A stretch of 6,307 nucleotides of DNA from Candidatus Eiseniibacteriota bacterium (lineage in GTDB: Bacteria; Arandabacterota; Arandabacteria; Arandabacterales; Arandabacteraceae), in NCBI GenBank assembly GCA_030622265.1, contig JAUXGG010000108.1:1-6307 (forward strand), in the 5' to 3' direction. Position numbers and translations under genes: made by a program. The notes under the pieces were generated by a model. The model was not told the DNA's origin. It saw only the letters and a list, made by a program, of their open reading frames with translations, and made no database searches. Of the stretch, positions 1 through 6,019 are shown piece after piece. Positions within the stretch are counted from its first letter, which is position 1; each line of letters starts with the position of its first letter.

Positions 1-375
1 GATGGCATAGGCACCTATATCATGGAGTCGGTGGTCGAGATCATGGAGATCCTCATGGGCTATCTCGCCAATACGATCTCCTTTATTCGCGTCGCGGCCT
101 TCGGTCTCGCGCACGCCGGACTCTTTGTGGCTGTCTTCAGCCTGGCCCAGGTGGTATCGGCCAAACCAGGCGGCCTGCTGTTTTCTTGGCTGGAATTGAT
201 ACTGGGAAATGTGGTCATAATCCTGCTTGAGGGACTTGTCGTTACGATTCAGGCCTTGCGGCTGGAGTATTATGAGTTCTTCGGCAAGTTCTTCAAGGGA
301 CTGGGTTCAAAATACGAGCCGGCTGGATCCGCGGGAGTGGCCGTGGGTCGGCGGAGCGCGAAAGGCGGTGAATGA
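1..375 (+). CDS. atpI: V/A-type ATPase membrane subunit I, C-terminal end (partial, 5' truncated by window edge)
   Basis: The frame is open from the first base to the TGA at 373-375, giving the last 124 residues of a protein that is normally about 600-700 long. Subunit I (subunit a of eukaryotic V-ATPases) is the membrane stator that forms the ion half-channels against the rotor ring. The visible part holds the last membrane helices. The motif SFIRVAAFGLAHAGL (window residues 27-41) carries Arg30, which matches the essential arginine of yeast Vph1 (R735). The second family hallmark, LLEGLVVTIQALRLEYYEFF (residues 75-94), has Arg87 in the place of yeast R799. The family's usual C-terminal pattern KFFxGxGxxYEP follows at 97-107. 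After it comes a small, basic, Gly/Ala-rich tail of about 17 residues, whose last codons double as the Shine-Dalgarno sequence of the next gene. Family assignment is very secure; the N-terminal cytoplasmic arm is not visible. Confidence 0.97.
   Translation, partial: DGIGTYIMESVVEIMEILMGYLANTISFIRVAAFGLAHAGLFVAVFSLAQVVSAKPGGLLFSWLELILGNVVIILLEGLVVTIQALRLEYYEFFGKFFKGLGSKYEPAGSAGVAVGRRSAKGGE
361..371 (+). promoter_or_regulatory. Strong Shine-Dalgarno sequence for atpK, inside the 3' end of atpI
   Basis: AAAGGCGGTGA matches the ideal anti-16S complement AAAGGAGGTGA at 10 of 11 bases. The GGCGG core (364-368) lies 8 bases before the TTG at 377, which is ideal spacing. It lies only 3 bases before an ATG at 372, which is too close, and that ATG opens a dead-end two-codon frame. 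This site decides the choice of a TTG start for atpK. Confidence 0.7.
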
Positions 376-376
376 G

Positions 377-730
377 TTGAGTGGGAAAAACGGTATACGG
401 AAACTGGTGATGATATCTTTCCTGGTTGTGGTACTCGTCGTGCTCTCGGTGTTCATGGTCGCCGCTGCGAGGGCGCAGGGTGATCACGATCAGGCTGCCG
501 GCGGCATGAGTTCAAGCAACATGGGCATGGCATTCCTTGCCGCGGCCGCCGCGACGGGATTTGGTTGCATCGGCGCGGGTATCGCCGTGGCCTATGTGGG
601 GTCGGCTGCCGTGGGCGCGGTCGGGGAGAAGCCGGAGGTCGCGGGCAGGACCCTGATCTTCGTCGGTCTCGCAGAAGGAGTTGCCATCTACGGCCTGATC
701 ATCGCAATCATGATACTCGGCAAGGTATAA
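377..730 (+). CDS. atpK: V/A-type ATPase proteolipid rotor subunit K (c-subunit) with N-terminal signal peptide
   Basis: This is the rotor-ring subunit that carries ions across the membrane. From the TTG at 377 it is 117 residues. Residues 1-33 look like a cleavable signal peptide: basic start (Lys4, Arg8, Lys9), a long hydrophobic core (about 10-28), and an Ala-Arg-Ala/Gln site after residue 33. Signal-peptide-bearing proteolipids are known in bacterial V-ATPases such as Thermus subunit L. The mature part is one helical hairpin of about 80 residues: TM1 around 49-80 with the Gly/Ala pattern GCIGAGIAVAYVGSAAVGAV, a polar loop GEKPE (83-87), and TM2 93-114 with the ion-binding Glu100 in GLAEGVAIYG. 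Glu100 is followed by Gly-Val, and Val71 sits where Na+-type rotors have Gln, which favours H+ (inference). The start was chosen from the Shine-Dalgarno spacing. GTG 368, GTG 407 and ATG 410 are alternatives that leave the mature protein unchanged. It begins one base after the atpI stop. Confidence 0.93.
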   Translation: MSGKNGIRKLVMISFLVVVLVVLSVFMVAAARAQGDHDQAAGGMSSSNMGMAFLAAAAATGFGCIGAGIAVAYVGSAAVGAVGEKPEVAGRTLIFVGLAEGVAIYGLIIAIMILGKV

Positions 731-737
731 AGGTATA
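722..737 (+). repeat. Perfect 8-bp tandem duplication across the atpK stop codon
   Basis: AAGGTATA occurs twice back to back (722-729 and 730-737). The first copy contains the last two sense codons of atpK and most of its TAA stop; the second is untranslated. It abuts the 20-bp-period duplication that follows, so the K-F junction has two nested short tandem duplications. This looks like replication slippage, though its function, if any, is unknown. Confidence 0.85.
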
Positions 738-774
738 GAAGGCAAGGCATGAAGGCAGAAGGCAAGGCATGAAG
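737..774 (+). repeat. 18-bp tandem direct repeat duplicating the RBS and start codon ahead of atpF
   Basis: AGAAGGCAAGGCATGAAG is present at 737-754 and again, identically, at 757-774, a period of 20 bases with two spacer bases. Each copy holds an AAGG Shine-Dalgarno core 6 bases before an ATG (749 and 769). Because 20 is not a multiple of three, the two ATGs are in different frames. Only the second opens atpF; the first opens a seven-codon mini-ORF. Both copies are purine-rich and contain the AAGGC word repeatedly. Confidence 0.9.
749..772 (+). other. Seven-codon mini-ORF overlapping the atpF start (possible translational coupling element)
   Basis: ATG at 749 reads M-K-A-E-G-K-A and stops at TGA 770-772, which overlaps the atpF ATG (769-771) in the ATGA arrangement used for termination-reinitiation coupling elsewhere in this operon. 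An AAGG core at 739-742 is well spaced for this ATG. The open frame is seen directly. That it is translated, or that it sets the level of subunit F, is inference. It may equally be a passive by-product of the duplication. Confidence 0.4.
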
Positions 775-1074
775 TTCCATGTGATCGGAGACAGGCAGAC
801 CGTGCTGGGTTTTCGCCTGGTCGGGGTCGAGGGCACGGTGGCGACTGAGCGTGAAGCTGCGCTGGAGGCCCTGCACGAGGTTGTTGAGGCCAAGGATACG
901 GGCATAGTGCTTGTCACCGAGGCGGTCGCGACCAGGATCAGGGATGAGGTCGAGGCCAGGCTGTACGGCATGGGCTTCCCGCTGGTCCTGGAGATTCCGG
1001 ATGCATCGGGGCCGGCCGAGGACCGGCCCGAGATAAACGAGATCGTCCGCAAAGCTGTAGGGATAAACATATGA
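769..1074 (+). CDS. atpF: V/A-type ATPase central-stalk subunit F
   Basis: This 101-residue protein matches the small Rossmann-like central-shaft subunit F, which binds subunit D and turns with it inside the A3B3 head. It also has a regulatory conformational role in known V/A-ATPases. Family marks seen: the N-terminal strand and loop MKFHVIGDRQTVLGFRLVGV (1-20), in which IGD-x-x-TVLGFRLxGV is typical; the middle strand DTGIVLVTEAVATRI (43-57); and the late motif PLVLEIPDASGP (71-82). Length is normal for the family (about 100). The ATG at 769 has an AAGG core 6 bases upstream and gives the canonical MKFxVIGD start. The stop TGA (1072-1074) overlaps the next ATG by four bases (ATGA). The gene lies before E rather than after C, which departs from the Thermus/Enterococcus order. 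Confidence 0.95.
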   Translation: MKFHVIGDRQTVLGFRLVGVEGTVATEREAALEALHEVVEAKDTGIVLVTEAVATRIRDEVEARLYGMGFPLVLEIPDASGPAEDRPEINEIVRKAVGINI

Positions 1075-1715
1075 GTGAGGCCGTGAATTCGACACCTGAA
1101 GACGGCATGGTAGAAAAGATCCTGGGCGACGCAAAGTCGGAGGCGGAGCGGGCGATCAAGAATGCCGAACGCAGCGTTGAGTCTGAACGCCGGAAGGCCG
1201 AGACTCAGGCTGAGAAGGCCCGGCAGGAGGTCCTGGAGCGTATCCGGCGCAAGGTGGAAACCCTGAAATCGAAGGAAATCGCAAGCGCGCACATAGAGTC
1301 CAAGAGGGTGCTCTTAAAGGCGCGCGAACAGGCGATCGCCGGTGTACTCGAGACCATCGAGCAGGAAGTGGGCAAGTTACGCGAGGATTCTTCCGGGTAT
1401 AGGAACGCTCTCAGGAAGCTCGCTGCCGAGGCCGTGACTGCGGTGGACTTGCCGCGGGTTGTACTGCGGATCGCCCCTGAGGATGCCGCGATTACCGAGG
1501 GTGATTTCCTCAGGGAAGTTGTGGGTGATGTCAAGACCTTGAGCGGCAAGGATGTTGAGATAAAGATAGAGCTGGACGCCGACCTGCCTTCCGGAGGCTG
1601 CATCTCCGCATCGGGCGATGGAAGGATAATCTTCGACAATACCTTCAGGCGCAGGTTGGAGCGAATGACACCCGAACTCAGGTCGCTGATCGTACGAGAG
1701 GTGCTAAAGGACTGA
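1071..1715 (+). CDS. atpE: V/A-type ATPase peripheral-stalk subunit E
   Basis: This 214-residue protein forms the peripheral stator stalk with subunit G/H, linking the A3B3 head to subunit I. Residues about 13-105 are a charged, heptad-like helix rich in Glu, Lys, Arg and Ala, as expected for the right-handed coiled coil with G/H. Residues about 110-214 form the globular C-terminal domain that caps subunit B. The best family signature is near the end: GGCI (175-178), then DGRIIFDNTF (183-192), then RRRLER and an ELRSLI tail. The ATG at 1071 overlaps the atpF stop (ATGA), with a weak AGGGA 7 bases upstream. The TGA stop (1713-1715) shares one base with the atpA ATG. No partner G/H gene is in the window, so it must lie upstream or elsewhere. 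Length and motif are normal for the family. Confidence 0.94.
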   Translation: MSEAVNSTPEDGMVEKILGDAKSEAERAIKNAERSVESERRKAETQAEKARQEVLERIRRKVETLKSKEIASAHIESKRVLLKAREQAIAGVLETIEQEVGKLREDSSGYRNALRKLAAEAVTAVDLPRVVLRIAPEDAAITEGDFLREVVGDVKTLSGKDVEIKIELDADLPSGGCISASGDGRIIFDNTFRRRLERMTPELRSLIVREVLKD

Positions 1716-3484
1716 TGGCTGAGAGGGTCATAGGAAAAGTCGGGCGTGTGGTGGGCCCGGTAGTGGAAGCCCGGGAGGTTGCCGGCGTCGAGATGCTCGA
1801 GATGGTTTTTGTCGGGGATGAGCGCCTCGTGGGCGAAGTTGTACGGATCAGGGGTGACGCCGCCTGGATCCAGGTATATGAAGACACCACCGGCCTGCGT
1901 CCCGGCACCCCGGTCTACGGCAAGGGCGAGCCGCTTTCGGTGGAGCTCGGGCCCGGCCTGCTTGGTGGTATATATGATGGGGTTCAGCGTCCCCTGGATG
2001 TCCTGAGGGCGCAGTCCGGTGATTTCATCTCGAAAGGTATCCACGTCACCGCGCTGGACAGGGAGCGCCGGTGGGAGTTTGAGCCCGTTGCAGAGGCCGG
2101 GAGCGAAGTGTTTCCGGGTCAGATCATCGGTCATGTCCGGGAGACCGAGTTAATCGAGCACCGCATCATGGTGCCGCCCAGGATGGGTGGCACGCTCATG
2201 GACATAGCCCCGCCCGGGGAGTATGCGCTCGAGGATGTGATCGGACGCCTCAAGGGCGACGGCGGCGAGCGTGAGCTCAAGCTTTACCAGAAGTGGCCGG
2301 TCCGGGTGGGCAGACCCTATAAGACAAGACGACCCCACACGGTGCCGCTGATTACCGGGCAGCGTGTTCTTGATACTCTGTTTCCGGTCGCGCGTGGTGG
2401 GGTTGTGGTCGTGCCCGGCGGCTTCGGCACGGGCAAGACCATGGTCCAGCACGCTCTCGCGAAGTGGTGCGATGCCGATCTTGTTGTCTATATCGGCTGT
2501 GGCGAGCGGGGCAACGAGATGACCGAGGTGCTGCTCGATTTTCCCAGGCTCATCGATCCCCGCACCGGCAGGTACCTGATGGAACGCACGATCCTGATCG
2601 CCAATACATCCAATATGCCGGTGGCCGCGAGAGAGGCCAGCATCTATACGGGGATCACGCTTGCCGAGTACTACCGCGACATGGGCTATCACGTGGCGGT
2701 CATGGCGGACTCCACATCCCGCTGGGCCGAGGCCCTGAGAGAGCTTTCGGGCAGGCTTGAGGAGATGCCCGCCGATGAAGGTTTCCCAGCCTATCTTCCC
2801 ACGCGGCTTGCCGAGTTCTATGAGCGGGCCGGCGCGGTGGAGACCTTATCGGGCGCCGACGGTTCGATTACCACGATCGGGGCCGTCTCGCCTCCGGGCG
2901 GCGACTTCTCAGAACCCGTCACGCAGCATACCAAGCGTTTTGTGAGAGCCTTCTGGGCACTGGATAAGCAGCTGGCCAATGCGCGTCATTACCCGTCGGT
3001 GAGTTGGCTCGCAAGCTACAGCGAATACACCGATGATGTGACCGAGTGGTGGGATGAGACCACCAATGGTGAATGGAAAGACTTAAGGTCGTCAATCATT
3101 TCGATCATGCAGCGTGAGGCGAGACTCGAGAGGGTGGTTAAGCTGGTGGGCGCCGATGTCTTACCCGACAGCCAGCGTCTCATTCTCGAGACCGCCAACA
3201 TTTTCAAGAACGCTTTCCTTCAGCAGAACGCCTTCGATGAGGTTGACGCCTTCTGCGTGGCCGAGAAGCAGTACAGGATGCTCAAGATCATCGTGAGGTT
3301 CTATGATCTGGCATTGGAGGCCATAAAGAAGGGCGGGACCCTTGTGGGTCTGAAAAAACTCGGGGTGATGCGGGATATCATGCAAATGAAATTCGAATAC
3401 GCCAACGAGGACGCCGGGAAGCTCGAGGAGCTTGAGAAAAAGCTCGAGGAGTCGATAAATGAGTTCGGAAGCATCTTTGGATAG
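1715..3484 (+). CDS. atpA: V/A-type ATPase catalytic subunit A
   Basis: This 589-residue protein is the nucleotide-hydrolysing or ATP-making subunit of the A3B3 head, equivalent to F-ATPase beta. Order of parts: N-terminal beta-barrel (about 1-75); the A-specific bulge (about 110-200); nucleotide-binding domain (about 210-440); C-terminal helical domain (about 440-589). The P-loop is GGFGTGKT (235-242) with catalytic Lys241 and Thr242. The catalytic glutamate is Glu264 in CGERGNE (262-268). The [20 protein letters not shown] block (294-313) is near-universal in A subunits. The Walker B aspartate is Asp332 in [24 protein letters not shown] (428-438) is also diagnostic. The common A-subunit P-loop reads GPFGSGKT or GPFGAGKT, so Gly236 and Thr239 are variants, but no catalytic residue is lost. 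The ATG shares one base with the atpE stop and has AAAGG at 1706-1710. The 3' end overlaps atpB by 26 bases. Confidence 0.98.
   Translation: MAERVIGKVGRVVGPVVEAREVAGVEMLEMVFVGDERLVGEVVRIRGDAAWIQVYEDTTGLRPGTPVYGKGEPLSVELGPGLLGGIYDGVQRPLDVLRAQSGDFISKGIHVTALDRERRWEFEPVAEAGSEVFPGQIIGHVRETELIEHRIMVPPRMGGTLMDIAPPGEYALEDVIGRLKGDGGERELKLYQKWPVRVGRPYKTRRPHTVPLITGQRVLDTLFPVARGGVVVVPGGFGTGKTMVQHALAKWCDADLVVYIGCGERGNEMTEVLLDFPRLIDPRTGRYLMERTILIANTSNMPVAAREASIYTGITLAEYYRDMGYHVAVMADSTSRWAEALRELSGRLEEMPADEGFPAYLPTRLAEFYERAGAVETLSGADGSITTIGAVSPPGGDFSEPVTQHTKRFVRAFWALDKQLANARHYPSVSWLASYSEYTDDVTEWWDETTNGEWKDLRSSIISIMQREARLERVVKLVGADVLPDSQRLILETANIFKNAFLQQNAFDEVDAFCVAEKQYRMLKIIVRFYDLALEAIKKGGTLVGLKKLGVMRDIMQMKFEYANEDAGKLEELEKKLEESINEFGSIFG
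3446..3451 (+). promoter_or_regulatory. Shine-Dalgarno sequence for atpB inside atpA
   Basis: GAGGAG lies 7 bases before the atpB ATG at 3459, within the codons of the acidic C-terminal tail of AtpA. It supports the 26-base overlapping start over any later start. No other Met codon occurs in AtpB before residue 59, well inside the conserved barrel domain. Confidence 0.7.
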
Positions 3485-4874
3485 GCCGAGACGGCGCGAC
3501 CTCCTCGACCAGCGTGAGTATGTGGGCATCGAGGAGATATCGGGGCCGATCGTCGCGCTCCGGGGAATCCATGATGTGGGATACAATGAGCTGGTGGAGG
3601 TGATCGACGGTACGGGCAGGGTGCGCTTGGGGATGACCCTGGAGGTCTCGAGCGGTGCCGCCGTGGTGCAGGTCTTCGAGGGAACCTCAGGCCTCAAGCT
3701 CGGTTCCACCAGGGTGCGCTTCCGGGGTGAGCCCTTAAGGATGGCCGTCTCGCCCGAGGTCCTGGGCAGGGTCTTTGACGGGTTGGGGAGACCCATTGAC
3801 GGCGGCCCCGATCCCATTGGGGAACCCAGCGATGTGAACGGGCTTCCGATCAACCCGACCGCCAGGGAGTATCCGCGGGAGTTCATCCAGACCGGTATCT
3901 CGGCTATTGACGGCATGAACACGCTGGTCAGGGGCCAGAAGCTGCCCATCTTCTCCGGCAGCGGCCTTCCCCACATGCATCTGGTCGCCCAGGTATCGAG
4001 ACAGGCCAGAATCGTGAGTGAGGATTCCGGTTTCGCGGTGGTCTTTGCCGGCATGGGGATTAAGCACGACGAGGCGATGTACTACATAAGGAACTTCGAG
4101 GAGTCGGGCGCGATGGAGCGTGCGGCAGTTTTCCTGAGCCTTGCGGATGCCCCATCGGTCGAACGCCTGATCACTCCCAGGGTGGCTCTCACCGTTGCCG
4201 AGTACCTGGCTACGGAGATGGGCATGCACGTCCTGGTGATCATGACCGACATGACCAACTACTGCGAGGCCCTGCGGGAGATCTCAACCGAGCGTGAGGA
4301 GATCCCCAGCAGAAAGGGCTATCCGGGCTACCTTTACAGCGACCTTGCGAGTCTCTACGAGCGCTCCGGTATCATAAAGGACCGGCCCGGCTCCATAACC
4401 CAGATGCCCGTCCTGACGATGCCCAATGACGACATATCGCATCCTGTTCCCGACCTTTCAGGCTTCATAACCGAGGGGCAGATAGTGCTGGAGCGGGACT
4501 TGAGCCAGCGGGGCATCTACCCGCCCATCGCCGGCCTGCCGTCGCTCTCGCGGCTGATGAAGGACGGGATCGGTGAGGGCATGACCCGGGAAGACCACGC
4601 GCACCTGGCGAGCCAGCTCTTCGCGGCCTATGCGCATGTTAAGGACATAAGGGCCCTGGCAAGCGTGATCGGCGAGGAAGAACTGGCACCGGTGGATCAT
4701 ACGTATCTTAAGTTTGGGGATGCCTTCGAGAATGATTTCCTTTCTCAGAGCTTCGATGAGGACCGTTCGATAGAGCAGACCCTGGATCTCGGCTGGAAGG
4801 TGCTCTCGGTGCTATCAAGGGAAGAGCTGCACAGGCTTACCGAGGAAGAGCTGAAGAAATACTACAGGAAGTGA
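3459..4874 (+). CDS. atpB: V/A-type ATPase non-catalytic subunit B
   Basis: This 471-residue protein alternates with A in the head and completes the catalytic sites from the neighbouring side, like F-ATPase alpha. Seen in order: N-terminal barrel beginning around [16 protein letters not shown] (21-36); the [12 protein letters not shown] turn (106-117); the degenerate P-loop region [11 protein letters not shown] (163-173), where B subunits lack a working Walker A lysine; [14 protein letters not shown] (196-209); [19 protein letters not shown] (258-276); and [13 protein letters not shown] (354-366), in which Arg365 is the arginine finger that reaches into the A-subunit site (E. hirae R350). A TREDH motif follows at 376-380. 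Length is usual for the family. The stop is one base before the atpD start, and AGGA at 4866-4869 in its last codons serves as the atpD ribosome-binding site. Nothing looks broken. Confidence 0.98.
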   Translation: MSSEASLDRPRRRDLLDQREYVGIEEISGPIVALRGIHDVGYNELVEVIDGTGRVRLGMTLEVSSGAAVVQVFEGTSGLKLGSTRVRFRGEPLRMAVSPEVLGRVFDGLGRPIDGGPDPIGEPSDVNGLPINPTAREYPREFIQTGISAIDGMNTLVRGQKLPIFSGSGLPHMHLVAQVSRQARIVSEDSGFAVVFAGMGIKHDEAMYYIRNFEESGAMERAAVFLSLADAPSVERLITPRVALTVAEYLATEMGMHVLVIMTDMTNYCEALREISTEREEIPSRKGYPGYLYSDLASLYERSGIIKDRPGSITQMPVLTMPNDDISHPVPDLSGFITEGQIVLERDLSQRGIYPPIAGLPSLSRLMKDGIGEGMTREDHAHLASQLFAAYAHVKDIRALASVIGEEELAPVDHTYLKFGDAFENDFLSQSFDEDRSIEQTLDLGWKVLSVLSREELHRLTEEELKKYYRK

Positions 4875-4875
4875 A

Positions 4876-5511
4876 ATGGCGCGATACGAAGTAGCCCCGA
4901 CCCGGACCAACCTGATCAGGCTCAGGCAGGACCTTGAGCTTGCGCACGAGGGCCACGAGCTTCTCGAGCAGAAGCGTGAGATCCTCGTGGTCGAGCTCAA
5001 AGGCCTGACGGCGAGGGCGGTCGAGGCGCAGAAGCGGGTCGATGAGGAGCTTGCCCGGGCGCACACAGCCTTGATGGAAGCGCAGCTTGCAAGCGGCGAC
5101 TCCGGGATTTCTTTCGCCTCACGCGCCGTAAATGTGAAGACTGATATCACCTTGAGGGAACGAAGAATCATGGGCGTCGCGATCCCCACGGTTAATGTAT
5201 CCTTGAAAGACAATGCTCCCTACTATGGTCCGCAGGCCACGTCGGTATGGACCGACGAGGCGGTGGTGAGATTCAAGAACGCCATCGCAGCCATCGGAAG
5301 ACTCGCCGAATCGCGGATATCTCTGATAAGGCTGGCCCGCGAGATCCAGAAGACCGTGCGGAGGGTCAATGCCCTGGAGAAGGTCTTCATCCCCGACTAT
5401 GAGGAGACGGTCAAGTTCATAGAGGATTCACTGGAAGAAGCCGACCGCGAAGCGTTCTTCGCGCTCAAACTGGTCAAAGGCAGGCTGGAAGCCCGCAGGG
5501 GGGTGAGGTAA
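4876..5511 (+). CDS. atpD: V/A-type ATPase central-stalk subunit D
   Basis: This 211-residue protein is the long rotor shaft that runs through the A3B3 head, the counterpart of F-ATPase gamma. It has the family's two long terminal helices that pair as a coiled coil. The N-terminal helix carries the signature PTRTNLIRLRQDLELAHEGH (8-27) followed by LLEQKREIL. The C-terminal helix carries RRVNALEKVFIPDYEETVKF (162-181), then a charged LEEADREAFFALKLVK segment. The variable middle (about 75-130) holds the short hairpin that contacts F and C. The usual family start is PTRMNLLRL; here Met is replaced by Thr, a mild change. Length is normal. ATG 4876 has AGGA six bases upstream. The TAA stop shares its last base with the start of the stress-protein gene, so that gene looks translationally coupled to the ATPase. 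Confidence 0.96.
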   Translation: MARYEVAPTRTNLIRLRQDLELAHEGHELLEQKREILVVELKGLTARAVEAQKRVDEELARAHTALMEAQLASGDSGISFASRAVNVKTDITLRERRIMGVAIPTVNVSLKDNAPYYGPQATSVWTDEAVVRFKNAIAAIGRLAESRISLIRLAREIQKTVRRVNALEKVFIPDYEETVKFIEDSLEEADREAFFALKLVKGRLEARRGVR

Positions 5512-5999
5512 TGAGCAGTGCGCCGCTCGCCAAGATTGTGCTGTCCGTGGATGCCACCGAGGGGGCCCTCGATGCCGCCCGGTATGCCATCGCCCTGGCA
5601 AGAGCCTATGGTGCGCAACTCCATGCCGTATACGTGGTGAACGAGAAGATGCTGGAGGAACTGCTTAACGCGAAGATCTTCGTCCAGGAGGAGGAGGTCG
5701 ATCTGGAACACGACCTCGAGGAGGACGGGAAGCGCTACCTCGGGGCGGTTGAGAGGCTGGCCCGGGACAAGGACCTGGTGATCACCACCGAACTTCTCAA
5801 GGGAGTGGTGCACAGGGAAGTTGTAGATAAAGCTACCCAATTGGATGCCAGTCTTATTATCATTGGTGAGATTGAAGAGCCTATGAGTAGGCGCGATATC
5901 TATTTTGATGAGGGAGAGATGATCCTTCGGCTGGCCAAGTGCCCCGTGCTCACCGTCAAGGGCGAGCAGATCGTGCGGTCCCTTTACGAATCTACATAG
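5511..5999 (+). CDS. UspA-family universal stress protein lacking the ATP-binding glycine motif
   Basis: This 162-residue, single-domain, cytoplasmic protein has the UspA alpha/beta fold pattern: first strand KIVLSVDATEGALDAARYAI (8-27) with the expected Asp14 and following helix; second strand AQLHAVYVV (35-43); strand ASLIIIGE (113-120); and closing strand CPVLTVK (144-150). ATP-binding Usp proteins carry G-x2-G-x9-G-S/T after the fourth strand. Here Gly119 is followed by Glu122 and Phe132 at the other glycine positions, with MSRRDIYFDEGEMILRLAK between, so classical ATP binding looks lost. Residues about 56-72 form an acidic insert (EEEVDLEHDLEED). Its ATG overlaps the atpD stop by one base with a G-run at 5498-5503, placing it firmly in the ATPase operon. 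A role in sensing or adjusting ATPase or ion homeostasis is inference. DNA at 5821-5910 is only 39% GC, against about 60% on either side. Confidence 0.9.
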   Translation: MSSAPLAKIVLSVDATEGALDAARYAIALARAYGAQLHAVYVVNEKMLEELLNAKIFVQEEEVDLEHDLEEDGKRYLGAVERLARDKDLVITTELLKGVVHREVVDKATQLDASLIIIGEIEEPMSRRDIYFDEGEMILRLAKCPVLTVKGEQIVRSLYEST

Positions 6000-6006
6000 T
6001 GTGTTC

Positions 6007-6012
6007 TGGAGG
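6007..6012 (+). promoter_or_regulatory. Shine-Dalgarno sequence for the PTS EIIA gene
   Basis: TGGAGG lies 7 bases before the ATG at 6020, within the 20-base gap after the usp stop. That gap is too short for a terminator and promoter, so the EIIA gene is probably in the same transcript. Confidence 0.75.
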
Positions 6013-6019
6013 CCCTGTA

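Noticed and set aside
227..376. Extension of atpK upstream to an ATG at 227
   Set aside because: It would overlap the conserved end of atpI by about 150 bases and add a non-family N-terminus; the strong Shine-Dalgarno at 361-371 supports a start at 377.
506..508. Internal ATG as the atpK start, giving a K subunit without signal peptide
   Set aside because: No Shine-Dalgarno at proper spacing, and the upstream codons form a coherent signal peptide in the same frame.
1009..1029. GC-rich inverted repeat (7-bp stem, 7-base loop) near the end of atpF
   Set aside because: No T-run follows, it lies inside conserved codons (SGPAEDRPE), and the next gene starts about 40 bases later by overlap. A terminator there is unlikely; the hairpin is probably a consequence of composition.
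688..1292. Overlapping minus-strand frames of 148 and 194 codons across the K-F-E junctions
   Set aside because: They span three well-supported + strand genes and show no family features.
1205..2134. Long open frame of 309 codons on the minus strand
   Set aside because: It lies fully antisense to atpE and atpA, has low-complexity Ser/Arg-rich content and no recognisable domain; it is a by-product of GC-rich codon use.
3161..4054. Open frame of 297 codons on the minus strand
   Set aside because: Antisense to the conserved atpA and atpB genes, with no recognisable motif; the + strand reading is certain.
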